From Fagopyrum homotropicum (taxonomy: Eukaryota; Streptophyta; Magnoliopsida; Caryophyllales; Polygonaceae), in NCBI GenBank assembly GCA_033239125.1, contig BSWB01000001.1:142615981-142679980 (forward strand): a stretch of 64,000 nt of DNA, read 5' to 3'. The position numbers were made by a program, and so were the translations under genes. Shown piece after piece: positions 21,203-33,931 of the stretch (position 1 is its first letter; the number at the start of each line of letters is the position of its first letter). Under the pieces are notes generated by a model. It worked only from the letters and a program-made list of their open reading frames with translations, was not told the DNA's origin and did not search any database.

Positions 21203-24200
21203 TCAGTAGTCGCGATCCGGTGGTGGTGGTGGTGGCACGTACGGATACTGGGTCGGGTCGAACGGATAGCCCATGATGTGCTCGAACTGGATCTGGGCCA
21301 TCATATGCTGATAATGTTGCCGCTCCTGCATCTCGCGGATATCCAGTGACAAGGCAGCATATGAATCAATAACCTGATCCGTCAGGTCATCGATCCGTCT
21401 TTGAGCATCTGGATCCCTGTGTCTGCGTGTCCTACGCCTAGCAGGTCTAGCAGGTGATGCAGCGGGTGCAGGCTCAGTATCCTCCTCATCCAGATCTATA
21501 ATCGGCGGTGTGCTCGTCCCTGCAGTATCTGTCCCTGTATCCATCGGGACTCCACCATATCTCTCATCAACCGTCTCCTCATCCTCCTCAGCTGGGGCAG
21601 CTGCTGCCTCCCTAAAATCCTCCATCAGTGGAGTCTAGGCGGTCTGCCAATAGTGTGGGTCGTAAACGGTGAACTGGGCAAACCATCGGATCCCCTGTGG
21701 CGTAGTCAGCTCCCACGGCATAGCCACATATGGAGTAGTCAGACCTCGGGGAACGAGAATCCGCCGAGTGATCATCTCCTGCAGCCCAAGCGGCTTGGCA
21801 GCCGCCACCATCGTACAAGCACTGAGATCCATATCCTGATAAGCAGCTATGTGGGTGACAAGCCCTCCGCAGCAGATGTCTCCCTTCACCTTGGCCTTGA
21901 TCTTGTGCAGATCATCTGCCAACATCAAGCCAAAGTCTGGGAAACCCTGTTCGCTCCAAACGGTGTGTGCAAGCTTTAAATTTATAACCCTAGACTTAAG
22001 CTTAAAACAAGGATGCGAACCCGCAGTGTACGGGTCAATCGTAGTAAAAGCAAGAAAATTCCAGGGGTCGATCACAGGGACTCGGTGAAACAAAGTCAAT
22101 ACGGTGTGCTTATGTCAATACTAACCACAAGAGTGATTAACACAATCAAAGATGAATAAGAAGTTAATAAAGCAAACATGCAATTCTAGGGATTAAGGCA
22201 TATAGTTGTGGTTCCAACTCAAGATCTAAAGATAAGCGGACAAAGCTGAGATTTTTGCAAGGGGAAGGTGTTACTAAAGTGGAGTAGATTACCGGGTAAG
22301 TCTCACTACTCACTAATCCAAAACCGTAACTCCTATTACCGGGTAAGTCTCAAGGAATCAAGGTAAAGAACTATAACCTCAAACTTACACACCATCTAAG
22401 GGAATAGAATCAACCTTTACCGGGTAAGTCTCAGGCTAACTCACAAAGATGGGACGGAAGCACACTCAAACCCCAATAAAGGATAAACCTTTATTACCTA
22501 CACTTATGATCTTAGGTACACAAACTAAGGAATTACCGGGTAAGTCTCATCCTAAGCTTGCATTGAACCAGGAAGGTGTAATAAGAATAGGATTTAGCAA
22601 ACTCTAACACTTAACTCTCAGTTTTAGGTCGGATAAGTCACCTCGGTCAGAAGAATTCCACCCCGGCCGAGATGTTCATCAACCGAACGAGATGCTTAGG
22701 GTTAAGGTTAAAGACTCGAACTTTCAGGATCCTACTGGAATCTAAGATTATTCTATCATTGTTTTTCCCACAACCTTCAGCTAATCACCCTAGAATCGCA
22801 CAAGGAAATTAGCCACTCATCATCATTATGAAAGTATTAAATATAAGGAAAGAAGGTGAATATTTGAACAAAGAAGAATTTAATGAAAAGACTTCAATAA
22901 CTGAATCAAATATCACAACAAAGCGTTCCTTGGATAGCAATCTAAAAAGACAAGACAACAAGTGAGGGAATTGAAGACAATCTTATAAAACCCTCCAAAA
23001 AGCTATAAAAGCTATAGACTTCAATCTTCCTTCAACCTTCAAAAAGGTTCTTCGAATCTCTCCCAACTGGAGTAGGTTGCTACTGCTGCGTGCTATAAAC
23101 CCTGATCGACGGTATAGCGTGATTGTATGCGGGATCCGAAGATCTGTGATCCGTAGATCCGATGATGGTTGAATTGTGGAAAATCCAACCCTTTATCTAG
23201 GAGCATTATCTTCCAAAGATAAGATATCTTAAAAAGATAATTTCCTAATAAAATATATCTTATCTCTCAAAATAAATATCTTCCTAAGATAATTTTATAG
23301 GAAATATCTTAAAAGATAATTTCCTAATAAAATATATCTTATCTCTAAAATAGATCTCCCAAATATATGATTCTGCATATCTCCTTCCTTCTAGGAGCCA
23401 AGCCCAAAAATATAAGATTACTTTCCAAGTTTAAAAGATCTCCTTCAAGAATAAAATATTCTCGCCGCGTCCTAGGTGTTCGCCTCGGTCGAGTCGGCGT
23501 CTCTGGATCACCTCGGTCGAGGTGAATCTGTGGTCAACCGAGGTGACTCACAACTGAATGTGAAATCTCTCAAAACTGGTCCAAAGTAAATCTTTAATCC
23601 ATGGCTATGCTCCCTGGATGTAGCTCCAAATGACTAATGACTCCTTTTGCTCCTTTTTGATGCAAAACGTACCATATTACCTGTAATTACAACGAAACTA
23701 GGTGTAGACCTCGATTCTCGCAAAGGTAGATGAAATGGTAATAGAATCACATATTATACATACAAACATGCAGATTTCTGAAGATAAAACGTCCAAACAA
23801 ACCCCAAAATATAGACTATAATTCATGCTATCAAACCCCCAGTAACCATGCAGTACAAACTGAAAAGCTCGCCCTGTCGGATCTTCTGGGGCGTCTCAGT
23901 ACGCGCCAGAAGTGTCTCGTTGAATATCCGGGGGGCTAACCTAAAGGCTAGGTGGAAGATGACCTTCTCCTTGGAATCTCCAGGGCGCTATCTATCTGCG
24001 TGCTCAACAACATGGGCAATCTGCCCCCAGAACTCCCTAGCTACTGATCGGGAGGGGAAATCAATGGCGGTGGGCTGCGGAAAGCCGAAAATATCTCTCC
24101 AATACTCGAGCGGCACTAAGAAGTTTCGGTTCATCAACCGGTACTTCACAGACTGCTCTGTGGGAAGGTAGGTGAAGGAGCTAACGAACTCTAGGGTCGA

Positions 24201-24461
24201 CTCCAAGTAGGCTGGGGCTCGGATCTCAGTAAACTGATCCAGCCCAACTGTAGAAATCATCCTCCTAAGGTCTCCATCTACCCCTAGGCAATCAAAAGCG
24301 GACACGTCCAGGAAGCGAGATGCAATCACTGGACGGCCAGAAATACGGTCATAATCCACCTGGTGTCGCTCGTGGATCACCGGGCGGTAAGGTCGGGAAG
24401 AAGAGGAAGAAGGGGAAGGTGAGGATCTATCTCTGAGGGCAAGGTGGCGTTCAGAACTCAT
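21203..24461 (-). pseudogene. ATHILA ORF-1-like gene of E unit 1, split by a solo LTR
   Basis: Two blocks, 24461-23839 (N-terminal half, starting MSSERHLALRDRSS) and 21947-21203 (C-terminal half, ending in a P-rich DRDY tail), are separated by the solo LTR at 21948-23833 with its AACCC duplication. The N-terminal block carries the conserved APRFLDVSAF-like, EFVSSFTYLP and KYRLMNRNFLVP segments. The C-terminal block has a TAG where the intact copy has Trp (YWQTAW), shared with unit 2. The unit 2 copy is at 33187-33931 plus 40630-41152. Confidence 0.88.
21948..23833 (-). repeat. Solo LTR (1886 bp) in ORF-1 of unit 1
   Basis: Complete family A LTR with TGTTCG and CTATCA ends and AACCC on both sides (21943-21947 and 23834-23838), with no internal region. 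Length and sequence match LTR 3 of element I at the same AACCC site in unit 2, including a tandemly repeated AT-rich block (23224-23267 and 23303-23346). It is therefore the collapsed form of the same insertion. Confidence 0.94.
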
Positions 24462-25281
24462 TTTCAATTCAGTCACTGTCAGATCACCTCGGTCACTGAC
24501 AACTCTCAGGAATCACCTCGGCCGAGGCACAGCTCGACTGGACCGAGATGGCGAACTGGATCTAATTTCCTCAAAAAATTCAGTTCTTTTCCCCCAAAAA
24601 TCACTACAACTGCTTCCTATGGGGTACTTAAGCCTTTCCTCAGCAGATGCAAGGGCAACCAAAGCCCAAATCGAAGCGAATAAACGAGTTAGGGTTCGGT
24701 TTCGTTTTTACCTCGTTTTGGCCGAATCGTTCGATTTCTTCGCAGATCTGTACTTGCAATGGGATCCTCTATGCCTTAATCGCAGTTTGGAAGCGGAAAT
24801 CTTCGAAAACGAGCAAGAATCGAAGAAGCGAGGTGGGAGAGCGCCGCGGTCGAGTCGAAATAGGTAAAAAGTGAAAAAAGAAAATTTTCCCCCTTTTATA
24901 CTGTTTCTGGAACTGCTGTCATCTCGGTCGAGATGGTCTCGACTGGACCGAGGTGGTACGGACCGAGGTGGTTCTGCAGAAACCTTAGTCGCCTCGGTTG
25001 CTCAAGAATCAGCTCGGTCGAGGTGGTCTCGACTGGACCGAGGTGTCTCAGTCAAACTTCGTCTTCTCGAATTCTCGAACTTCTGTTCTTCCAGTTATGC
25101 TCCTGATTGGTTCTCCTTCCTTAGCTGTAACCTGTTATCTGTCTAGGACGCCAAAAACAAACAAAACAAAGCAAAAGCAAACTATCTAAGCTAAACTAGA
25201 AAAAGGGAAAAGAAAGCAATACCTTGGGTTGCCTCCCAAGAAGCGCTTGATTTAAGGTCGCTAGCTGGACCATAATGCGTC
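24462..25281 (-). promoter_or_regulatory. Spacer between pol and ORF-1, unit 1: motif clusters, TATA box, hairpin
   Basis: Non-coding. Reading on the minus strand from pol: post-pol hairpin CTTGGG-AGGCAA-CCCAAG (25223-25240), a dense motif cluster (about 24915-25050), a TATA box TATAAAA (24894-24900), then about 430 bp of leader with more motif sites near 24505-24550, and the ORF-1 start at 24461. The order and spacing recur upstream of ORF-1 in C and H, suggesting an internal promoter. Confidence 0.6.
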
Positions 25282-28200
25282 TTAAACGAGATGGGAGGTA
25301 CCCTCACCCCATACTTCACCTCCATCGTGGGGTGAAGTAAGTAAATCTATCAAACGCTCCAACAAGTGTAAGTGCTCATCGGGGAATGAGTCGTCTATGG
25401 GCGGGTCGTCCTTCTCACGTGAAGATGCAGGTAGCCGGCTGAGGTGATCCGCAACAGAATTCTCGGATCCCTTCTTCTCGCGGATCTCTAGGTCAAACTC
25501 TTGAAGCAAGAGAATCCATCGAATAAGGCGTGGCTTGGCATCTTTCTTAGCCAACAAGTAACGAATGGCTGCATGGTCGGTGTAGACAATGACTTTCGCC
25601 CCAACTAAGTAGGAACGAAATTTCTCGAAAGCGTATACAACCGCCAATAACTCCTTCTCGGTGGTAGCGTAGTTGCGTTGTGCTACATCTAGCGTCTTGC
25701 TAGCATAGTAGATGGCGGTGGTCCGTCCATCCTTCTTTTGCCCAAGCACCGCTCCTACGGCTACATCACTAGCATCACACATGATCTCAAAGGGCAAGGT
25801 CCAATCTGGAGGTTGGATAATGGGAGCGGAGATCAATGCTTCCTTAATCCTGTAAAAAGCATCAAGACACTCCTGCGAAAACTCAAAAACAACATCTTTG
25901 TTCAAGAGGTTAGTTAGTGGTTTAGAAATCTTGGAGAAATCCTTGATGAATCTCCTGTAGAAACCTGCATGCCCGAGAAAGCTCCTCACACCTTTAACAG
26001 AGCAAGGGGGAGGGAGTTTCTCAATAGTCTCGATCTTAGCGCGATCAACCTCAATACCTCGATTAGAAACGAGGTGTCCTAGCACAATGCCTTCATTAAC
26101 CATAAAATGACACTTCTCCCAATTCAAAACGAGATTAGTGTCTTCACGTCTTTTAAGCACTAAAGAAAGGTTAGATAGGCAATCATCAAAGGAGGATCCA
26201 TATACGGAAAAATCATCCATAAATACCTCCATGATATTCTCTATGTACTCGGAAAAGATGGCCATCATGCATCGCTGGAAGGTAGCGGGTGCATTGCACA
26301 ATCCAAATGGCATCCTCTTGTAAGCAAACGTCCCCCATGGACAAGTGAAGGTGGTCTTCTCCTAATCATCCGGATGGATAGGAATTTGGAAGAATCCACT
26401 GTAACCGTCTAAGTAGCAAAAGTGTGAATGATGGGCCAACCGCTCGAGCATTTGATCGATGAAGGGAAGTGGAAAATGGTCCTTCCGTGTGGCCGTGTTC
26501 AACTTCCTATAGTCGATGCAAACCCTCCAGCCTGTGACGGTCCTAGTTGGGATCAACTCGTTGTTCTTATTCGTCACAACGGTCATCCCTCCTTTCTTCA
26601 GAACTACATGCACCGGGCTAACCCACTTGCTGTCCGAGATAGGATAAATCATACCTGCATCCAACAACTTAAGAATTTCCTTCTTCACAACCTCTTTCAT
26701 GATCGGATTTAACCGTCTTTGAGGTTCCCGTAAAGTCTTATGATTGTCCTCCATTAGAATTCTATGCATGCAGAAAGAAGGCTTAATGCCAATAATATCT
26801 TCCGTGGTATAGCCTATAGCCTTTTGATGCTTTCTCAGGACATGCATTAATTTAGTCAATTCAGATTCGGAAAGGGAAGCATTGACAATAACAGGATAAG
26901 TAGAATCCGGTCCAAGAAAGACATACCTTAAGTGACAAGGGAGTTGTTTAAGCTCCACTACTAGGGGTGCTTTCTGAGGGGGATCCTTGCTTCCTCCTTC
27001 CAGTGGGATGGATTCAGAAAACTGGACTTTCAGAAGTCTCAGTTGACATCATCTCGCCATCGACCTCGGTCGAGGCGCAGAGGCGTTGACCCAGATGTTC
27101 TTCGGTCGCCTCGCTCAGTCCAGAAAGTGCCTCGGTCGAGGTACTGCAACTGGAACCGAAATTGGAGATCTTCGTCTCCTGGATTAGCTTCTCAGTTTTT
27201 GCTCCTGGATCCTCTTCCAGTGCCTTTAAGCTCCGTATATCTGCATCACAAGAAGCATCTATACCTTCCTCCATTAAACTGAAGCTAATAACTCTTTCGA
27301 GTGGATCGTTAATAATGATAGAGCTCACCAATTCTCTTGATTCTTCTTCATCGTAGATGTTGAAGATATCATCATTTAGCTGCTCCCCTTTCATGGCTAC
27401 AAGCAATGCAAACTCCACCTCATCGCCACCAACGTTGAATTTCAACTTGGCGTTCTTGCAATCCACGTTGCAACCCGAAGTTGCTAGAAATGGTCTCCCG
27501 AGAATAATAGGAACAGGATAATCTGCGGGAATGTCAAGTACAACAAAATCTATAGGTAGATAGAAGTTACCTAACTTGACTGGAACGTCCTCCAAGATGC
27601 CCACGGGATGGGTGATGGAGCGGTCCGCCATATAAAGTCGAATCTTGACCGGCTTGGGCTCTCCAAGTCCGATCTTCACACATAGCTCCAGCGGAATGAT
27701 GCTCACGCTGGCTCCTAGATCGCAAAGGACTTCACAGGTAACATCCCCAACTTGAATGGGAATGCCAAACGAGCCGGGATCTCTTAACTTAGGTGGCATC
27801 TTCTCCTTCATGATTTGAATAAGCTCCGAGGATTTAGATGTCATCCTAACTTCACCAAAGTCTTCCAGTTTCCTCTTCCTTGATAGGATCTCCTTCAAGA
27901 ACTTCCCATAGGCGGGCATTCCTAGAATGGCATCAAGGAAAGGAATGTTAATATGCAGCTTATTCATCAAGTCAAGGAACTTACCAAAGTGCTTGTCTAG
28001 ATGTGCTCTGGCCCTTGACTGGGGGAATGGAAGTGGTGGTTTGTATGCAGGAGGTGGAATAAAAACTTCAGTTTTCCCCTCCGCTTTCTGTGGCTCCACC
28101 TCAGTTTGCATCTCGGTCGAAGTGTTCTTCGACTGCATCTGGACCGAGGTGGTCTTCGTCGGTACTGGCACCGACCGAGGCACTGGATCTGCAGTTTTCA

Positions 28201-29830
28201 GTCCACTCCTCGTAGTTATGGCCATGATCTGGCCCTTAGGGTTGCTTTCCGTCCTTGTTGGAAGCTTCCCTGGATCTCTTGGTGCCTCATTCGCCCTACT
28301 TGCAAGTTGTTGTTCAAAGGCCTTTTGGGCCTTCGAAAATAAAGTCATAGAAGTCTCCATAGCACTAAGCTTGATCAAGATGGCCTCCAGAACTGCATCT
28401 TTTTTTTCTGGCTGAGACGAACTTGATCCTTGCCCTTGGCTTTTCAATGGAGTAGAAGAAGAAGAAGAAGAAGAAGAAGAAGAAGAAGAAGGGGAAGAGA
28501 GGAAAGGGTTAGAGGAATCGTTAGAATTGGAGTTTGAATGATTGTTACCGTTATTTTGGTTGTTCGCCCTCCAGTTGTTGCTATTAGATCCTCTATTGTT
28601 GTTGTAATTGTTGTTTCAGGGACCGTTGTTGTTGTTATGGTACCCGTTGTTGTTGTTCCTTTGCCCTTGCTCTTCCTTTTTGGTTTGAGCAACCAAGAGT
28701 TCCTTCAATTGCTTCACGTCATTCTTCAAAGACGTGAGTTGATTGTTGTTGGGCTGAGTTTCTTGGAAGTTAACTCTTTTAACTCCACCTTCAGCTCCTT
28801 GGTGGTTGTACTTCTCCATATGCAAGGCTTGCTTCTCGATGAAGTCCCAAGCCTCGTCAATCGCCATGTCCATGAAGGTACCGGCGGAGAGTAGTTGGAG
28901 ATTGAACTGGGTGCTTCCGTCCAGTCCCTTGAAGTATATCTCCAATAACTCTAGCTTTGGAATCCCATGATGTGGGCAATCCAAAAGAATGTCCTTGAAC
29001 CGCTTCCATGACTTGGACAAACTCTCCTTGTCCTTCATAATGAAAGCGTTGATCTTTCCTCTCATTTCAGCGGTTTTTGAGGGGGGAAAGAATTTCGTCA
29101 ATAATTCCGTAGTCATCTCCTCCCATGTGCTGATTTTCCCTGGAGGAAGAGATTGATACCAAGTAAGAGCTCTATCTTTTAAAGAAAAGTAAAAAGGTCT
29201 TAGCTTGTAGTTGTTGTTTTCAATTCTCGGAGGTCTCAAGGTTTCCATCAAGATCTCATAGTTCTGAAGATGTTGATGTGGTGATTTCTTCTCTAGCCCT
29301 CCGAATTGGCATTGGCGAATCAAGGATAGAACTTGCGGTCGAAGTTCATAGTCATGGTCCGCCGGATCTCCTAGGTTGACTCCTGGACGCCTCAGTTGTT
29401 GGTTGGGGTCCATCCTTTGACCTAGGGTTTGTGGGATTCCTGCAAGAAGAACATCTCGGACTGGCCTCCGAAGTGGAAGTACATCGGCCGGGGCGTCAGG
29501 TACTGGAACCTGCCTCGGTCGAGGGTCAGCGACTGGGACCTGCATCGGTCAAGGATCAACTGGTGGATCTTCCCTCGGTCGAAGTAGAACCTGATCTCTT
29601 ATAGCTGCCATATCTGCTTCGATTGCTTCAGTCCTGATGCGAGTTTCTTCCTTCTCTCGCCTTAGCTCTTCCCTGCTGAGGCGTAGCAGCTCTAACGCCT
29701 CTTTCAATTCGGCCTCAAGATCGCGGTTGTCTTGTTGGGCCATCTTCGCTTCTCTTAAGCGTCGCTTGTATGTCTTTTCTGGTTCGGGATCGTAAGGAAC
29801 GATTTCCTTCCCAGTGCGGGTTCTTCGCAT
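25282..29830 (-). pseudogene. gag-protease-RT-RNase H of E unit 1, integrase missing, multiple lesions
   Basis: Minus-strand gag-pol starting at ATG 29830. Lesions in order: TGA at 29546-29548 (CGA elsewhere), TGA at 28616-28618 (CGA in unit 2), a 1-bp insertion leading to a stop near 27014, and amber TAG at 26362-26364 inside RT. Domains: coiled-coil gag N-terminus, gag (TKFFPPSKTAEMRGK), an AGA microsatellite coding poly-Ser near 28450-28490, protease (CDLGASVSIIP), RT (FMDDFSVYG), RNase H (DASDVAVGA, YTDHAAIRYL, VADHLSRLP). After RNase H only about 45 residues remain before the stop, so integrase is absent. Confidence 0.92.
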
Positions 29831-29956
29831 ATACCTAAGAAAGAACCTGCAAAAGTCACTCAAGTAGAGTGGTTAGTAGACACGGGGGCAAGTGCCCCAA
29901 GAGAAAACCGTACCGGCTCGGTCTAGACCAAGTCCCCGGCAACGGCGCCAAAAACT
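29831..29956 (-). other. 5' leader and PBS of E unit 1
   Basis: tRNA-Asp PBS at 29933-29950 (18/18), spacer AGTTTT to LTR 2. Leader to gag is non-coding. Confidence 0.88.
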
Positions 29957-31720
29957 TGTTCGCTCCAAACGGTGTGTGCAAGCTTTAAATTTATAACCCT
30001 AGACGTAAGCTTAAAACAAGGATGCGAACCCGCAATGTACGGGTCAATCGTAGTAAAAGCAAGGAATTCCAGGGGTCGATCACAGGGACTTAGTGAAACA
30101 AAGTAGATAACGGTAAGCTTCGTAAATACTAACCTTTAAAGCAATTAACACAATCAAAGATGAATAAGAAGTCAATAAAGCAAACATGCAATTCTAGGGA
30201 TTAAAGCATCTAGTTGTGGTTCCAACTCAAGATCTATAGATAAGCGGACAAAGCTGAGATTTTTGCATAGGGAAGGTGTTACTAAAGTGGAGTAGATCAC
30301 CGGGTAAGTCTCACTACTCACTAATCCAAAACCGTAACTCCTATTACCGGGTACGTCTCAAGGAATCAAGATAAAGAACTATATCTTCAAACTAACACAC
30401 CATCTAAGGGAATAGAATCAACCTTTACCGGGTAAGTCTCAGACTAACTCACAAAGATGGGATGGAAGCACACTCAAACCCCAATAAAGGATAAACCTTT
30501 ATTACCTACACTTATGATCTTAGGTACACAAACTAAGGAATTACCGGGTAAGTCTCATCCTAAGCTTGCATTGAACCAGAAAAAGGTGTAATAAGAATAA
30601 GATTTGGCAAACTCTAACACTTAACTCTCAGTTTAGGATCAGATAAGTCACCTCGGTCAGAAGAATTCCACCCCGGCCGAGATGTTCATCAACTGAGCGA
30701 GATGCTTAGGGTTAAGGTTAAAGACTCGAACTTTCAGGGTCCTACTGTGATTAAGATTATTCTATCATTGTTTTTCCCACAACCTTCAGCCAATCACCCT
30801 AGAATCACACAAGGAAATTAGCCACTCATCATCATGAAAGTATAATCAAATATATGGGAAGAAGGTGAATATTTGAACAAGAAGAATTTAATGAAAAGAC
30901 TTCAATAACTGAATCAAATATCACAATAAAAGCGTTCCTTGGATAGCAATTCAACAAGAGAAGACAACAAGGAAGGGAATCTAAGATAATCTTACAAAAA
31001 CCCTTCAAAAAGCTATAAAAGCTATAGTCTTCAATCTTACTTCAACCTTCAAAAAGGTTCTTCAAATCTCCCCAACTGGAGTATGGCTGCAGCGGTGTAT
31101 AAACCTTGATTGGTGTAAGCGGGATCTTCAGCCGTAAGCGAGCTGTTGGATTTGTGGAAATCCAACCCTTTTTATAGGAAAATAACCCTCCAAAGATAAG
31201 ATATCTTAGAAAGATCTTTTCCCATAAAAATAGGTAAAATATAAGATCTTCTTCCTTCCAGGAGCCAAGCCCAAAAATATAAGATCTCTTTCCAAAGATA
31301 AAAGATCTCAGCCAAGAATAAAATATTCTCACCGCGTCCTAGGTATTCGCCTCGGTCGAGTCGGCTTCTCTGGATCACCTCGGTCGAGATGAATTTGTAA
31401 TCAACCGAGGTGAGTCACAACTGAATGTGAAATCTCTCAAAACTGGTCCAAAGTGAATTTTTAATCCATGGCTATGCTTCCTGGATGGTTCCTTATGTTC
31501 CTCAATGTAGCTCCAATGTCTCCATAGCTCCTTTTGCTCCTTTTCGATGCAAAACGCGCCATTTTACCTACGATTACAACAAAACTAGGTGTAGACCTCG
31601 ATTCTCGCAAAGGTAGATGAAATGGTAATATAATCACATAATATACATACAAACATGCAGATTATGAAAGATAAAACGTCCAAACAAACCCCAAAATATA
31701 GACTATAATTCATGCTATCA
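29957..31720 (-). repeat. LTR 2 of E, shared by both units
   Basis: 1764 bp. The left side abuts the PBS of unit 1 and the right side abuts the PPT of unit 2, so it is the 5' LTR of one unit and the 3' LTR of the next. No target duplication surrounds it, as expected if it is the product of LTR-LTR recombination. Confidence 0.93.
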
Positions 31721-33186
31721 AAATACCCCATACTTAGCCCTTGCTTGTCCCCAAGCAAGTCCCGCATATAGAAGACAAGATAGAATGGATTATAAGTCAA
31801 GAAAATCAATGAAAAAGTCTTTCAAAAACATTTTATGGTGTGCAACAATCATAGATCACTCTAAGAGAATACTTCATGGAATTTAAAAACTCAATATGAT
31901 CAAAATATTTTATAAATATAGGAAAGTTGTTCATCTTTGCATAAAACCATAGAATGCATAACAAGTCATAATTATCAAAATTAATCATGTATAATCTAGT
32001 TTAAACCACTAAGTCAATCAACAAGCTCAAGGTCTCAAGGGCTTCCCAAAAGAAAGGTCAAGAAACGTGTGGGGTAGGGATGTATGTAAGGTAATGTGGT
32101 GCCAGAATCCGGGAAAAGGATGAACTTCACTTTCACTTTGACTTGCAACATCTTCCACCAATAAGCTTTGCTTATTTCACACTTTTTTTTCTTTTTACTT
32201 TACTTTTTGGGATGCATGGACAGAGGTGCACAATAACCGAAGCCTAGGAAATCAGCAATCATCAATTTCTTGAGATGCATCAAACCCTTGATGCACATAC
32301 CATGACCCGTTAGGAATATCGCTCAATCCGACTTTGGCAAGACACAAACACCCGGCTATGTGAATGGTGCCGAGTTACTCATCTTCATGATTGACTTCCC
32401 CAAACCTATTATTGCTTTCTAACACCTTCACTTCCAGCCAACTTCTCAATTTTAACTTCACTTGCTTTCACCACTTCGCTTGCTTCCAAATTCCAGGATA
32501 GGTAAAGGGAGGCAAAATGTATATGAGGGGCTAGGCATGATTAAGAAGAAGAAGAGAGAAGAGTGAATTGCCTTGGTCTTTCCAGGAAGAAAGTGAGAGA
32601 ACTCATAATGTGGTGTCAACCTTCAAATTCAACATAATTTAGATAAAAACAAAGTATTAAACATGCCAATAATTTCAAACAAATCATTTAGCAACTTAAA
32701 CATATTATAAAACCTTTCAAACACATAAAGAATTTAAAACCAGTCAGTAAGCAAGATCTTCACTGAGATCATATCCAGATAAGTAACACAAAAATCGTTT
32801 TCGAAAACTCTCAGTTAACCCACCTCGGTCGAAGTGTTCTTGGTTCAACCGAGGTGAACGCCTCCTTTGGCCAAGACTAACTCGGTCGAGGTCAAAAAAA
32901 AAAATTTTTAAACCATTTTTTTTTTCAGTTTCGACGTTTTTCTCAATCAAATAACCTGTAAATATGCATGCAATCTCAGATAAACACATAAAAGCAAACT
33001 GAAGCATAAACATGAAATATCCGATAAAGTGTGAGTCATACATCAAAGTCATCAAATAAGTACATCAAATACCTCATACTTGGGACACACTGTCCCAGTG
33101 GGTCAAAATAAGTCTAAAGATAAGAGTACTCACCGGATAAATAGCTGAACTGCATAAAAATATAATAAAGAAAATCCTACAGCTCA
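31721..33186 (-). other. 3' UTR of E unit 2 (uninterrupted)
   Basis: Homologous to 8371-8992 plus 20361-21202, with a single CAAGA near 32338-32342 where B1 entered unit 1. It holds the PPT, the GGGA-loop hairpin, a motif cluster (about 32823-32892) and the PPT-like motif. No gene. Confidence 0.88.
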
Positions 33187-33931
33187 TCAGTAGTCGCGAT
33201 CCGGTGGTGGTGGTGGTGGCACGTACGGATACTGGGTCGGGTCGAACGGATAGCCCATGATGTGCTCGAACTGGATCTGGGCCATCATATGCTGATAATG
33301 TTGCCGCTCCTGCATCTCGCGGATATCCAGTGACAAGGCAGCATATGAATCAATAACCTGATCCGTCAGGTCATCGATCCGTCTTTGAGCATCTGGATCC
33401 CTGTGTCTGCGTGTCCTACGCCTAGCAGGTCTAGCAGGTGATGCAGCGGGTGCAGGCTCAGTATCCTCCTCATCCAGATCTATAATCGGCGGTGTGCTCG
33501 TCCCTGCAGTATCTGTCCCTGTATCCATCGGGACTCCACCATATCTCTCATCAACCGTCTCCTCATCCTCCTCAGCTGGGGCAGCTGCTGCCTCCCTAAA
33601 ATCCTCCATCAGTGGAGTCTAGGCGGTCTGCCAATAGTGTGGGTCGTAAACGGTGAACTGGGCAAACCATCGGATCCCCTGTGGCGTAGTCAGCTCCCAC
33701 GGCATAGCCACATATGGAGTAGTCAGACCTCGGGGAACGAGAATCCGCCGAGTGATCATCTCCTGCAGCCCAAGCGGCTTGGCAGCCGCCACCATCGTAC
33801 AAGCACTAAGATCCATATCCTGATAAGCAGCTATGTGGGTGACAAGCCCTCCGCAGCAGATGTCTCCCTTCACCTTGGCCTTGATCTTGTGCAGATCATC
33901 TGCCAACATCAAGCCAAAGTCTGGGAAACCC
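33187..33931 (-). pseudogene. ATHILA ORF-1-like gene of E unit 2, C-terminal half
   Basis: Near-identical to 21203-21947, including the TAG after YWQTA. It is cut at AACCC (33927-33931) by element I. The N-terminal half resumes at about 40630-41152 beyond the rearranged end of I. Confidence 0.88.

Noticed and set aside
24840..24870. Splice donor proving an intron upstream of ORF-1
   Set aside because: AGGTAAAAA occurs and a similar stretch is in C, but no acceptor or transcript evidence can be read here, so I list it only as a possibility.
24900..25060. CRISPR-like array of short palindromic repeats
   Set aside because: Spacing is irregular, repeats vary and occur in both orientations and inside genes, no cas genes exist, and the DNA is plant retrotransposon sequence.
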